From positions 124,001-188,000 of the forward strand of contig JAOAIJ010000042.1 in NCBI GenBank assembly GCA_026414765.1: 64,000 bases of DNA, in the 5' to 3' direction. The notes under the pieces were generated by a model, which was not told the DNA's origin, did no database searches, and saw only the letters and a list, made by a program, of their open reading frames with translations. Source of the stretch: Clostridia bacterium (GTDB taxonomy: Bacteria; Bacillota; Clostridia; Acetivibrionales; DSM-27016). Positions 40,211 to 50,750 of the stretch are shown here, piece after piece. The stretch's first letter is position 1. Each line of letters begins with the position of its first letter. A program made the position numbers and the translations under genes.

Positions 40211-43200
40211 TTACAGGTCCCCTCCTTCAGTTACTATACATCCGCTATCCGGTTTTCCTTCTTGATTTACTCTATCTGATGTAAATGCAACAGAACTTTT
40301 CAAGTCCTCACTGCCGATACATTTTTCACAGCCTCCCTGTAAAAAACCTGCCTGTTCAAATGTTTCAGCCAACACGTCTCCATATTCTTTCATCAAATAT
40401 TCTGCTGCATTGTATAGTGAGTGATCTTTTGTCAGTATGGAAGAGGTCAGCTCAAGGTTGAATTTCCGGTTCAGCATTTCAATCAGACCCGCCAGCATAG
40501 CAGCATCAAATCCATACTCACTCACTCCTGTAGCAGCATCAATATATTCTTTATTAACGGCTATCAATTCTGCCACAGTGTCTATAAGTACAGTCTGTAT
40601 TTTCTCGAGCAGTCCGGAAGAACTAATAGTATCACTTCCAGCTTGAGTATCTTTCTGCATGTCCCGGATATCAAGCCTGAATTCTTCCGGATAAGCCACA
40701 ACTAACTCTCCGGCAGGTTTTATCCCTTCAAATCCTGAAGGTTTTGTAGCTTTTACCAGTGCTATTTGATCGACCGGGCCGGCAAGCAGCATTTCTAAAG
40801 CCGCCATTGCCTCAGGCGGCTCAATAGACCCTATTCCCTTATTCTCCATCCAGTGTTTGAACTCTTTAGAAGCCGCAATATGTCCGACACTTCCCCAGTA
40901 GCCCCAGTTCATCACCTTTACTGAACATGTCCATTCTCTGGAAAGACGGTATGCAAAAGCATCCGTGAAAGTACAGCCTGAAGAATAATTGCTTTGTCCC
41001 GATGCTTTTATAAAAGAATTAATTGAAGAAAAAAATACGATAAAGTCCAAAGGGTCTTTACTAAATACCCGGGCAATACGCACACTTACATCCACCTTGG
41101 CAGAAAGTGATGCCCGGAAATCTCCTTCTTCCATAGTTTCCAGACTTTTACCCATCATAATCATTGCAGAATGGACAACTCCGTGAATCTGTGCATATTT
41201 AGCCTTTATTTTTTCGTGAGCCTCAAGAAGAGATTTATCATCAGCTGCATCAGCTGAGACATAAACTGGAGCAGGTCCATCAAAGCCTGCAAACCTGTCC
41301 AATTTGGCCTGAATGACAGCATCCTTTTTACGCCTGCCTATCCAAATAATATGAGCCTTATATGTACGGATCATATACTCACTCCAGGCTTCCCCAATAC
41401 CACCTGCACCTCCGATTACAACATAGACCCCCCCTGCTCTGTAGGCAGTTTGTCCGGCTGTAAGAGAATTGAATGGCAGCAGCTGCTGCCTGTACCACTC
41501 CTTACATCTGTATACCAGCAGTTCACCACCGGTATCTGCAGGAAGGGTAAACATGTCACCAACCGGCCAGTTTCCCGCCGCCTCCATATCTATAATGCGT
41601 ATTTTCCAATTCCTGTATTCCCTGGCTAATGAACCGGCAAATCCATGAATGCAGGCATGTGAGGGGTTTGCCGTATCGTTTTTGTGTACCGGCTGTGCCT
41701 GTATAGTAATAAAGCTCCAGCTTAAGTCACTGTTCCCATAACCCAGTGTAAGCAAGGCTTTAACTATCCGATACACTTGCAATACGCCCTCGTCCTGTGC
41801 TTTGATTATATCCTCATCTGCCAATGAGCTTATGGTTTGATAAGGAGCTATCCATATAATATGTTCAATGGGATCAAGCTGTTTTAGTTTCAGCATTATA
41901 TCCTCTGACGTATCTCCAATCTGAAGTTTCAGCACCTCCGACTTTGGATAATACTGCCGGATTGATGTTATCTTGTCTTCATCGTCACAGATAAGTACTA
42001 TATTGTCGTTCGGAGGCGGAAAACAAACCTGACTTCTCTCCATGTGAACCGGGTCCCAGGCAGGAGTCAGCAAAACAGTCCCTGTCATTGTATCTTCCGG
42101 ATTATACTGTGAAGGCTGCTGCAAGACTCTTTTAGTTGTACCTTCTGCTCCCATTGTTCTGATTGAAGCACCTCGCATTCTGATACGGATGTCTCCTTTC
42201 TCATCACACAAATCAATATCCAGCTTTTGTATCTGATTATTTTGTGGTTTCTCACCGCTTATCCTTATAAAAGCCCACATTACATGTGTACATTCATCAA
42301 ATATTTCTACCTCGCTGAGTTCAAACAACAGAGCAGGCTCGGTCAGTGCCATGCCATCAGCATGTATTAATGCAGCAAAGTCCGTTATCAATGCAATAGA
42401 TGCTTGAAAAGCTGAATCCAACAAACTTGGATGCATTACATACCTTTCATGCGTATCGGCTACGGATGGTGGTAAAGAGAGTTTTGCCAGAATCTGTCCT
42501 GCACCAGTGAATATTTTCTCAATCCCCCGGTGTCCGGGGCCGTATTCGATTCCTGCAGCTTTAAAGGTTTCATAACACTGACCGGAAGTAATAGAACTCT
42601 GGTTGAACTGGGCTTTCAGTGCAGCCAGATCCAACCCAGGCCTCCTCCCGACCCGCTTTAGAAGCGCACTACCACGGCTATGAGCAATATTTCCCACTTC
42701 CGGTACACCGGAATTGGTATAGATTTCAAAAGCAATTTCTCCTTCATCTTCAGGCGACAGCCTGATATGTACCTGTACCGGCTGATTTTCAACAGATATA
42801 GGGCTAATCCAGAGTATGTTCTTGAGCTGAACTTCCATCCGGTTTGCTTCCATAGTCCCTGATGAAAGCTCTACTGCTTTTCGTGCCATTTCCAGGTAAG
42901 CTGCTCCCGGGAGTATCCGCTTTCCTCTAACTACATGATCTGAAAGGAAAAACTCCTGTCCTGTAAATGTCGAACTAAAACATTGTTGCGAAAAATCCGA
43001 AGTATTACGGTGAAGCAGTGGATGTAATACAGGAATAACCGCCTCTTTCAAGTCCTGTACCTGTTCTGACGAACCGAAATGTTTTATTCCTTCACTTAAA
43101 ACCCAATAATGTTCTTTTGCCAGAGGATAGGCAGGCAGGCTCATCCGTCTGACCCTACTGCTGCCATATAATCTACCCCAATCAAAATCCATCCCCTTGA

Positions 43201-46200
43201 CCCATAAACCGAGGAGTTTTGCATATTTTCTCCTCGCAATCCATTTTTCAATAGCCTCCTGCAATTCCTCATCTTCTGCAAACACAGCCATAGCATCCTT
43301 GTTACGCTTTACCTGACCCCGGTACATCCCGGCAGTCATTTCCCTGCCGGCTAAAAAGCCTTCTATTTTTTCTTCAAGTTCTTTGACAGAACCTGCCAAA
43401 AGCGCCAGACGTTCTTCCATAGCATCACGTCCAACCTGGAGAGTGTAAGCCATATCTGCCAAAACCGTATCCGGGTATTCATTTTCCCTGATCGCTGTCA
43501 ATAGCTGCTGTGCCTGTTCCGTCAGCCGCTCTGCGTTTTTTGCCGACAGCACTATAACCGCAGGATTTTGAGTACTAACTTCAATTAGTGTTTGCTCCGC
43601 TTCTCTTGGTACATATTCTTCAATGACCACATGGGCGTTGGAGCCGCCAAACCCAAAAGAGCTTACTCCCGCCCGCCGTGGAATATCTTTACCTTCCTCA
43701 TCCTGCAAAGGATTCCATTCCTTGCATTTGTTGACTATATAGAAAGGACTGTTGTCCAGCTTTATGTATGGGTTGATACTATCGCAGTGAAGACTTTTAA
43801 CAAGCATCTTGTTTTTTATCTGAAGTACTACCTTAATAACACCAGCAATTCCTGCTGCAAGCTCTAAATGCCCGATGTTGGTTTTTACAGAGCCCAACCC
43901 GCAATGAGCTGCCATTATCTCCTGATTTCCGGTATCCTGGTACAACTTTTTGAAGGCAGCTTTCAGCGCATTGACTTCAATAGGATCTCCAAGTTCAGTC
44001 CCTGTCCCATGTGCTTCAATATATCCGACAGTCCTGGGATCAATGCCGGCTTTTGTATATGCCTCAACCAACAATTCCGTCTGTGCTTTCGGGTTGGGTG
44101 AAGTAAGTGAATTAGCTCGTCCACCATGATTTTCAGCAGTTGAACGGATTACTGCATATATATGGTCCCCTGCTGCCTCTGCCGCACTCAGTTTCTTTAG
44201 CAGAACCATTCCTGCACCTTCACCTCTGACATACCCATCCGCTTTGCTTGAAAAGGTTTTACACCGGCCGTCTTCACTGAGCATTCCAGCTTTATTGAAG
44301 CTGATATGGACTTCCGGAGTAATTATGGTATTTACACCTCCGGCTATAGCCATCTCACATGTATCTTCCTTTATAGCACTAACCGCCCGATGGATTGCAA
44401 CCAATGAGCTGGAGCATGCTGTCTCAACCGGTTCACTTGGTCCATGTATATTGAGAAAATAACTCATCCTGTTAGGACCCACTGACGGTACGGCACCTGT
44501 GGCCGAGTACCCTTCAATGGCTTTATTGGCACGGGAAATCAAACTATTGTACCCGCTGCTTGCCGTTCCTACAAAAATCCCAGTCCTGGTTCCTGATATG
44601 CTGCGGGCAGAATAACCGGCATCCTCAATAACTTTCCATGCATAAGTCATTAAAAGCCGCTGCTGCGGATCCATAAGCTCTGCTTCTCTGGGTGAAATCC
44701 CGAAAAACAGGGGATCAAATTCATCCACACTCTCTATAAAACCGCCCCACTTAATGTTGCTCTTATTTACTTCCTTTATGGGATCGCCGTAATACTCCCT
44801 CCAATCCCACCGGCTTTTGGGGATTTCAGTGATGCAATCCTTGCCCTCCAGAAGATTTTTCCAGAGTTCATTTATATCCTTTGCCATCGGGAATACGCCG
44901 CTTACACCTATTATGGCAATGGGCTCATCAGCACTGCTGTTTTGTGACAACCGGGCCATTTCTCTGACCTTTGAAATCCTTGAACCCCGTATGCTAAATG
45001 ACGGCTCTTTATCAAAACTGTTTTCTTCGGAAAATACCGGAGTTTTCCTTCCTCTTTTGTCACTTATTAATCCGGCAAACGCAGACTTATACTCTTCTGA
45101 AAAGAAACGGGCCAGACTTTTTATTGTAGAATGTTCAAAGAATATTGCCGGAGTCAGCTCCAGTTTGTATTCTTCATTAAGCTTGTTTGCAAACTCAGTA
45201 AACGTAATAGAGTCAAATCCATATTCACTAAACTCCGAACTGATATCTATATCTTCCATTTTAATTTTTAGCAACTCAGATACTGAATGCCTCAAAACTG
45301 ACTGCACCTTTTCCGGCAAGCTGTATGTCTCCCCACATGCTAAAAAATCATCTTCACCGGATTGTCCTCTTCCTTTTTGTGAAACATAATCCATCGTAGA
45401 AAGAAGTTTTTGCTTCATACGCTGTAAATTTCCATACATCACCAAAACCCTGTCTTTACCGCTTGCTATCCCCTTATAAAAAGCCTTAACAGCGGTGTGA
45501 GTTTCTATAGCAGCCATACCCATACTTTGCATCATCATCTTCTCAGTTTCTGAATCGACATGCATCCCGCCCTCTTTCCAAAGAGGCCAGTTGATAGATA
45601 TAGTACTTCCCCTGCGCTTTTTTAGCGCTGCTAAAGCATTTCTGTATACAGCATAAGCATCCATAAAGGCATTGGCGGTAGAATAGTCTGCTTGTCCGGG
45701 ATTTCCCAGACATCCTGCTACAGATGAAAAAAGTATGAAAAAATCCAGAGGAAGTCCGCTGCTTTCCTGATCCAGGTTTACCAAACCGGCAACCTTAGGC
45801 GCTAAAACCTGCAAAAATTCCTCTTTGCCCTTTTTGACAATATAATTATCAGATATCACTCCCGCACTGTGTATGATGCCATTCAGCCCTCCAAATTCAG
45901 TACCTATATACTCTAACAAGCTTGCTGTATCAGCCTTGCAGCTCACATCTGCCTGTCTGTATTCAATCCTAATCCCATTGCCTTCCAGTTCCTTTAGCTG
46001 AACAGACTTCTCTTTAGAAAGCGGTGATCTTCCCGCAAGAATGACCACCGCATTCTGCGTTTTGCCGGCTATTTCCTTAGCAAATATCAGTCCCAGGCCA
46101 CCGGCGCCTCCTGTAATAAGATAAATTCCGCCATCTTTCCATGGAACAGCAGCATCTGCCTGAGAACCTTCAATTTCACTCCAGCCCCCTACATAACGTT

Positions 46201-49200
46201 CCCCGGACTGATAACGTACATGGCTGTCATTGGGATACCGGCTGTTACATATTAATTTTTCTATGAGTTCCCTGAAATTCTCACCTTCTTCAACTTCTAT
46301 AATCTGTCCGAGCAGTTTTGGGTTTTCAAGCCGTGCCGTTTTTACCAGGCCCAGGAGACCGGAAAAAAGTTGCTTCTCTCCCTGAGACGGAACAACAATT
46401 TGTACCAGAATCTTTCCCTCAGACTTGCTGCCGAGCATGTCCCGTATTTCCTCAAATGCACTAACGGCATAAGCCTGAAATCTTTCTTCAATTGCATCCT
46501 CCTTGGAATGCAACACCAGGCAGCGTCCCTCTTTTATTCCTTTTTCTATATCATTTGTCGATATGTTATTTAGTTCACAGATAATGACTAAATGCTGTTT
46601 GTAGTCTAAAATCTCACCATTACCGGCTATCCCCTGCTGCTTCCAGCAGTGGTTGAGCAGTAAGGTGCCCCGGGGCTCGATAGTCTTTAAGGAGCTTATT
46701 CCCTCTGCAGCCGCTCTGACTGAAAGCCCCCTCATCCGCACACATACCCTTCCTTCCTCATCACATATGTCAATGTCAAATTTCTGTATCCTATCTTCCC
46801 GGCTTCCGCTGCAGTGCCGTACCAGAGCCCACATTTCAGAACTACAGCCTCTGAAGATATAAAGTTCCTGAAGCGCATAAGGCAACGCAAGTTCGGGATT
46901 TACATCATCCAGCATCAATGCTGCCTGAAAGGCAGAATCCAAAAGGCTGGGATGAAGTAAAAACTTATTGCCGGAGTCGCAAACCGATGCCGGAAGCGAT
47001 AACCTGGCTAGCAGCCGGCCTGTGCCCTTATATATTCTTTCAATGCCCTGGTGTCCGGGACCATAATCAATTCCAATTTTTTTGAATGCAGCATAGCATT
47101 GAAGTGATGAAAAAACACCTTGGCTGCATTGAGTCCGCAACCCGCCCAGATCCATAACGGGAGCTTCACCAGCTTGAAGCAGTACAACCATACCTTGACT
47201 GTACACTTCACGCTCTCCCTTTATTGTGTTCTCCGGGCCGTATATTTCATAAGCTATTTCTCTTTTGTTTTCCGCAAATAGTCCGATATTAACCTGGAGC
47301 AGCTGATCTTCCACTACAGCCGGACGAACCCAGACTACGTTTTTGAACATAACCCCTGGCATGTTTTCCCTAAAAGCGTCTGAAGACTGTTCTACGGCTG
47401 CTCTCGCCATTTCAAGATGGGCTGCTCCCGGAAAAACCTTATTTCCATTTATTATGTGATCAGCCAGAAAAAACTCGCTGCCAGAAAAAAACGAACTGAA
47501 TTTCTGTTCATAGATATCTGATGTGTTTTTATGCAGCAGCGGATGAATATGTCCATATGTATTCAAATCAGCTAAAGTACTGTCAGCTTCATTTCCAGGT
47601 ATCCAGTATCTTTCTCTTGCAAACGGGTAAGTAGGCAGGCTGATCCTGCAAGGCTTGCCTGTTCCGTACAACAGGTCCCATTCCATAGTAAAGCCGCTGA
47701 CCCACAGTTCTGCGATTTTTTCCATCTCTCCCGTTCTGACACATTTTTTTATTATCTCCGCAGCTTTCTGCTCTCCTGCTGCACAAGCTATGCTTTCCCC
47801 ATTATCTCTGGCATTGCCCCTCATATAATTACCGTCCGGCGCCCTGTCTTCTCTGAAAGCTTCAAGCATTTTCACCAGTTCAGGAATATTCTTGGATAAA
47901 AAGGCTACACGCTCTTCCATGGCTTCACGTCCTACCTGCAAAGTATAGGCCAGCTCATCCATTCTGATGCCCCGGTAAATAGTATCTGATTCCTGTTTCT
48001 TTGCTTTGCCCTGTGTTTTTTCGGAAAAGCCGGAGGAAAAGAGATGGTTTTTAAGAAATTCGAGCAGCTCTCCGGCATACGCATATAGACGCTGTTTATT
48101 CTTTGCAGAAAGGGGGATAATTACAACTTTTTCCTCTACGGGCTGATTCAGCGGTAAACTGCATTGGGCTTTCTCCTGGACAAATTCCTCCAGTATGATA
48201 TGCGCATTGGAACCGGTAGCTCCAAAAGAACTCACTCCAGCCCGTCTCCGATAAGCAACCTTACAGCCATTCTCCGTTATCATAGGCTGCGCCCAATCCT
48301 CTACGCAATGTTGAACATAAAAGGGAGATTCTTCAAATCCGATGTATGGGTTTAATTCCTCTGAATGCAGTGATGGTACAAGGGTTTTATGATAAAGCTG
48401 CAATATCACCTTGTGCAGCCCGCAAACACCTGCTGCAGATTCTGCATGGCCTACATTTGACTTGACTGAACCGATCGAACAGAATTTCCTGTCTTCTGTA
48501 TATTGGCGGAAAGCTTTCTCCAACCCCTGAATCTCAATAGGATCACCCAATGACGTACCTGTCCCGTGAGCCTCAATATAGCCGATAGTTCTCGGATGAA
48601 TCCCTGTCTTTTCCATGCACTCCATAATCAATTCTGCTTGAGCGACAGGACTGGGAACCGTAATCCCGCTCACCGCACCTACATGGTTTATGGAGCTTCC
48701 TTTTATTACAGCATATATATGATCCCCGTCACTGACAGCTTTGTTCAATGGTTTTAGTAAAACCGCACCGACACCTTCTGCCGATACATAACCGTCCCCA
48801 TCCTTGCCAAAAGTATGGCAATGACCGTCACTGGCGTGCATGCCCATCATTCCGTATGTAATATACTTGTCCGGGTGAAGAGATAGATTTACTCCACCAG
48901 CCAGAGCCGTATCGCACTCTCCCTTCTTTATGCTTTCTAAAGCCAAATGCAATGCAGTAAGGGAAGACGAACAAACAGTATCAACAGCCATGCTGGGTCC
49001 GTGAAAATTGCAAAAATATGAGACACGGTTTGCAATCTGAGCATAGTTTAGCGATAATGGAAATGCCTTCGAGTCCGATATGGCTTCAGCTCCGGTAAGC
49101 GCATAATCCTTATGCATTACCCCGGCAAACACTCCCACTTTCATCCTTTTATTCCGGCCTTGAGGCGAGACTAATGTTTTGGGCGTATATCCGGCATCTT

Positions 49201-50716
49201 CTATAGCCTCCCAGCAGGTTTCGAGAAATAACCTTTCCTGGGGGTCCATCAATTCCGCTTCACGGGGTGATATTCTGAAAAACTGGGGATCAAAGCAATC
49301 GGGTTCGTCTAAAAATCCTCCCCATCTGGACATCTTCTTGCCTGACGGCGAACGCAGCGTATCAAATCTTTGCCAATCCCAACGGGATTTTGGAATTTCA
49401 CTGATACAATCTTTCCCTGATTTCAAGTTGTCCCAGAATTCGCGTAGATTTCTTGCGCCAGGATAGCGTCCTGCCATTCCGATAACCGCAATATCACCCT
49501 TCAATTGATCGAATCCGGAGAAATAATCTGCGTAATCAGGGTGATTTTTTACATTTGCCCGTTTATATCCTGGCAGATTTTTTTCTGTTATGTAAGCCGA
49601 CAGTTCAGCAATAGTTGTATACTCAAACAACAATGTCGGAGATAAGGCCGTTCCAAATTCCCTCTCCATATCTTTAACTATCTCTAATAACCCTATAGAA
49701 TCCAATCCCATTTCATAATAGCCGGAATGTATATCTATTTGTTCTAAAGGTTTTTTCAGATGCCGTGCCGTTAATTGGCGTAAAAATTTTTCAACCTCTG
49801 CACCTGATAATGTTGTATCATCCGGCGTTGAAAAAGACTCGGAATCCCCTGAATACTCCCTTGACTGAGAACCAGCCTTTTTATCCGTATTTATTAAGCC
49901 TGGTTCCCTGACCAGTTTGCAGGCAAGGTTTCTTAATTCCCCTATTTTTCTTCCTGTCTCGCTATAAAACTCTATTGTCACATAAACAAGCTCTTTTTTC
50001 CGTATAACCGAAGAAGTTTTGACCAGTGCTACGCATTTTTCCCGGATAGGTTCCCAGGCACGAAAAGATTCATAAAACAAGGGAAGGAATAACTGCTCTT
50101 GTTTCAACAAATCCTGATACATCACTTTCGAAGCAATAGCACTTCCATCAATAAGCGCCGGATGAAATATTGTACCGGCAGCGGTTGCTGATGCTCTGTT
50201 GTTCAGGCAAATATCTGCCAAAATCCATTCTTCCGTATGATAAATGCTTCCTTCTGCTTTCATAATTCCTGTGTGAATCAGCTCCTGACCCCGGTAGTGT
50301 TTATAGACTTTTTCAAGGTCAACAACTTTATTTGCAGACTGTTTCATTGCATTCAAATCCGGTATCTTGTCAGAAACCGCAGAAACAGTTTCATGCATCT
50401 GTGCAGTGATATACAGTTTTTTATCGTAGTCAGCCCTATCATTATGATACCTCTGGCCTTCTACAGTAATATTCCATTGCCCCTCACCTGCTTCAGAGCA
50501 TTGAATGGTCAGCATGATGCCATAGTCTGGTCCCGCAGCTAAAGGGTTGTAAATTGTTAAGTTGCGAAGTTCGAGTCCGGAAAAGTTATATCCATTCTCC
50601 TGAAAAAACTGATATAGCATATCAATATAAGCTAATCCCGGCATCAGTTCCCGGCCATAGGCTTTATGATTTTTAAGAACCGGATGGTTTATATTGATTA
50701 ATATATTATCTTCCAT
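40211..50716 (-). CDS. Trans-AT PKS protein 2: DH-ACP-KS4-DH-KR-ACP-KS5-DH-KR-ACP0
   Basis: A 3501-residue protein. It opens with a dehydratase (1-280; His17, Gly21, Pro26 in HKAYGRELMP, HPALID near 188) and ACP (near 336), which complete a dehydrating bimodule whose KR, ACP and non-extending KS lie in protein 1. Then KS4 (410-840, DTVCSSS), DH (1060-1345, HIINGNKVFP), KR (1450-1730), ACP (near 1834), KS5 (1930-2360, ETACSSS), DH (2564-2855, HVVRGKRILP), KR (2930-3300). Last is an ACP-like domain near 3401 with YGFDAAML, where alanine replaces the phosphopantetheine serine. The start is the ATG at 50716 behind GAGGTGA; an in-frame ATG 45 bases upstream overlaps the stop of protein 1 but lacks a ribosome-binding site. 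The stop abuts the start of protein 3. Confidence 0.93.
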   Translation of the reverse strand: MEDNILININHPVLKNHKAYGRELMPGLAYIDMLYQFFQENGYNFSGLELRNLTIYNPLAAGPDYGIMLTIQCSEAGEGQWNITVEGQRYHNDRADYDKKLYITAQMHETVSAVSDKIPDLNAMKQSANKVVDLEKVYKHYRGQELIHTGIMKAEGSIYHTEEWILADICLNNRASATAAGTIFHPALIDGSAIASKVMYQDLLKQEQLFLPLFYESFRAWEPIREKCVALVKTSSVIRKKELVYVTIEFYSETGRKIGELRNLACKLVREPGLINTDKKAGSQSREYSGDSESFSTPDDTTLSGAEVEKFLRQLTARHLKKPLEQIDIHSGYYEMGLDSIGLLEIVKDMEREFGTALSPTLLFEYTTIAELSAYITEKNLPGYKRANVKNHPDYADYFSGFDQLKGDIAVIGMAGRYPGARNLREFWDNLKSGKDCISEIPKSRWDWQRFDTLRSPSGKKMSRWGGFLDEPDCFDPQFFRISPREAELMDPQERLFLETCWEAIEDAGYTPKTLVSPQGRNKRMKVGVFAGVMHKDYALTGAEAISDSKAFPLSLNYAQIANRVSYFCNFHGPSMAVDTVCSSSLTALHLALESIKKGECDTALAGGVNLSLHPDKYITYGMMGMHASDGHCHTFGKDGDGYVSAEGVGAVLLKPLNKAVSDGDHIYAVIKGSSINHVGAVSGITVPSPVAQAELIMECMEKTGIHPRTIGYIEAHGTGTSLGDPIEIQGLEKAFRQYTEDRKFCSIGSVKSNVGHAESAAGVCGLHKVILQLYHKTLVPSLHSEELNPYIGFEESPFYVQHCVEDWAQPMITENGCKVAYRRRAGVSSFGATGSNAHIILEEFVQEKAQCSLPLNQPVEEKVVIIPLSAKNKQRLYAYAGELLEFLKNHLFSSGFSEKTQGKAKKQESDTIYRGIRMDELAYTLQVGREAMEERVAFLSKNIPELVKMLEAFREDRAPDGNYMRGNARDNGESIACAAGEQKAAEIIKKCVRTGEMEKIAELWVSGFTMEWDLLYGTGKPCRISLPTYPFARERYWIPGNEADSTLADLNTYGHIHPLLHKNTSDIYEQKFSSFFSGSEFFLADHIINGNKVFPGAAHLEMARAAVEQSSDAFRENMPGVMFKNVVWVRPAVVEDQLLQVNIGLFAENKREIAYEIYGPENTIKGEREVYSQGMVVLLQAGEAPVMDLGGLRTQCSQGVFSSLQCYAAFKKIGIDYGPGHQGIERIYKGTGRLLARLSLPASVCDSGNKFLLHPSLLDSAFQAALMLDDVNPELALPYALQELYIFRGCSSEMWALVRHCSGSREDRIQKFDIDICDEEGRVCVRMRGLSVRAAAEGISSLKTIEPRGTLLLNHCWKQQGIAGNGEILDYKQHLVIICELNNISTNDIEKGIKEGRCLVLHSKEDAIEERFQAYAVSAFEEIRDMLGSKSEGKILVQIVVPSQGEKQLFSGLLGLVKTARLENPKLLGQIIEVEEGENFRELIEKLICNSRYPNDSHVRYQSGERYVGGWSEIEGSQADAAVPWKDGGIYLITGGAGGLGLIFAKEIAGKTQNAVVILAGRSPLSKEKSVQLKELEGNGIRIEYRQADVSCKADTASLLEYIGTEFGGLNGIIHSAGVISDNYIVKKGKEEFLQVLAPKVAGLVNLDQESSGLPLDFFILFSSVAGCLGNPGQADYSTANAFMDAYAVYRNALAALKKRRGSTISINWPLWKEGGMHVDSETEKMMMQSMGMAAIETHTAVKAFYKGIASGKDRVLVMYGNLQRMKQKLLSTMDYVSQKGRGQSGEDDFLACGETYSLPEKVQSVLRHSVSELLKIKMEDIDISSEFSEYGFDSITFTEFANKLNEEYKLELTPAIFFEHSTIKSLARFFSEEYKSAFAGLISDKRGRKTPVFSEENSFDKEPSFSIRGSRISKVREMARLSQNSSADEPIAIIGVSGVFPMAKDINELWKNLLEGKDCITEIPKSRWDWREYYGDPIKEVNKSNIKWGGFIESVDEFDPLFFGISPREAELMDPQQRLLMTYAWKVIEDAGYSARSISGTRTGIFVGTASSGYNSLISRANKAIEGYSATGAVPSVGPNRMSYFLNIHGPSEPVETACSSSLVAIHRAVSAIKEDTCEMAIAGGVNTIITPEVHISFNKAGMLSEDGRCKTFSSKADGYVRGEGAGMVLLKKLSAAEAAGDHIYAVIRSTAENHGGRANSLTSPNPKAQTELLVEAYTKAGIDPRTVGYIEAHGTGTELGDPIEVNALKAAFKKLYQDTGNQEIMAAHCGLGSVKTNIGHLELAAGIAGVIKVVLQIKNKMLVKSLHCDSINPYIKLDNSPFYIVNKCKEWNPLQDEEGKDIPRRAGVSSFGFGGSNAHVVIEEYVPREAEQTLIEVSTQNPAVIVLSAKNAERLTEQAQQLLTAIRENEYPDTVLADMAYTLQVGRDAMEERLALLAGSVKELEEKIEGFLAGREMTAGMYRGQVKRNKDAMAVFAEDEELQEAIEKWIARRKYAKLLGLWVKGMDFDWGRLYGSSRVRRMSLPAYPLAKEHYWVLSEGIKHFGSSEQVQDLKEAVIPVLHPLLHRNTSDFSQQCFSSTFTGQEFFLSDHVVRGKRILPGAAYLEMARKAVELSSGTMEANRMEVQLKNILWISPISVENQPVQVHIRLSPEDEGEIAFEIYTNSGVPEVGNIAHSRGSALLKRVGRRPGLDLAALKAQFNQSSITSGQCYETFKAAGIEYGPGHRGIEKIFTGAGQILAKLSLPPSVADTHERYVMHPSLLDSAFQASIALITDFAALIHADGMALTEPALLFELSEVEIFDECTHVMWAFIRISGEKPQNNQIQKLDIDLCDEKGDIRIRMRGASIRTMGAEGTTKRVLQQPSQYNPEDTMTGTVLLTPAWDPVHMERSQVCFPPPNDNIVLICDDEDKITSIRQYYPKSEVLKLQIGDTSEDIMLKLKQLDPIEHIIWIAPYQTISSLADEDIIKAQDEGVLQVYRIVKALLTLGYGNSDLSWSFITIQAQPVHKNDTANPSHACIHGFAGSLAREYRNWKIRIIDMEAAGNWPVGDMFTLPADTGGELLVYRCKEWYRQQLLPFNSLTAGQTAYRAGGVYVVIGGAGGIGEAWSEYMIRTYKAHIIWIGRRKKDAVIQAKLDRFAGFDGPAPVYVSADAADDKSLLEAHEKIKAKYAQIHGVVHSAMIMMGKSLETMEEGDFRASLSAKVDVSVRIARVFSKDPLDFIVFFSSINSFIKASGQSNYSSGCTFTDAFAYRLSREWTCSVKVMNWGYWGSVGHIAASKEFKHWMENKGIGSIEPPEAMAALEMLLAGPVDQIALVKATKPSGFEGIKPAGELVVAYPEEFRLDIRDMQKDTQAGSDTISSSGLLEKIQTVLIDTVAELIAVNKEYIDAATGVSEYGFDAAMLAGLIEMLNRKFNLELTSSILTKDHSLYNAAEYLMKEYGDVLAETFEQAGFLQGGCEKCIGSEDLKSSVAFTSDRVNQEGKPDSGCIVTEGGDL

Positions 50717-50750
50717 TGTCAATTCACCTCGATTTTTTAATCTCTGGAGT

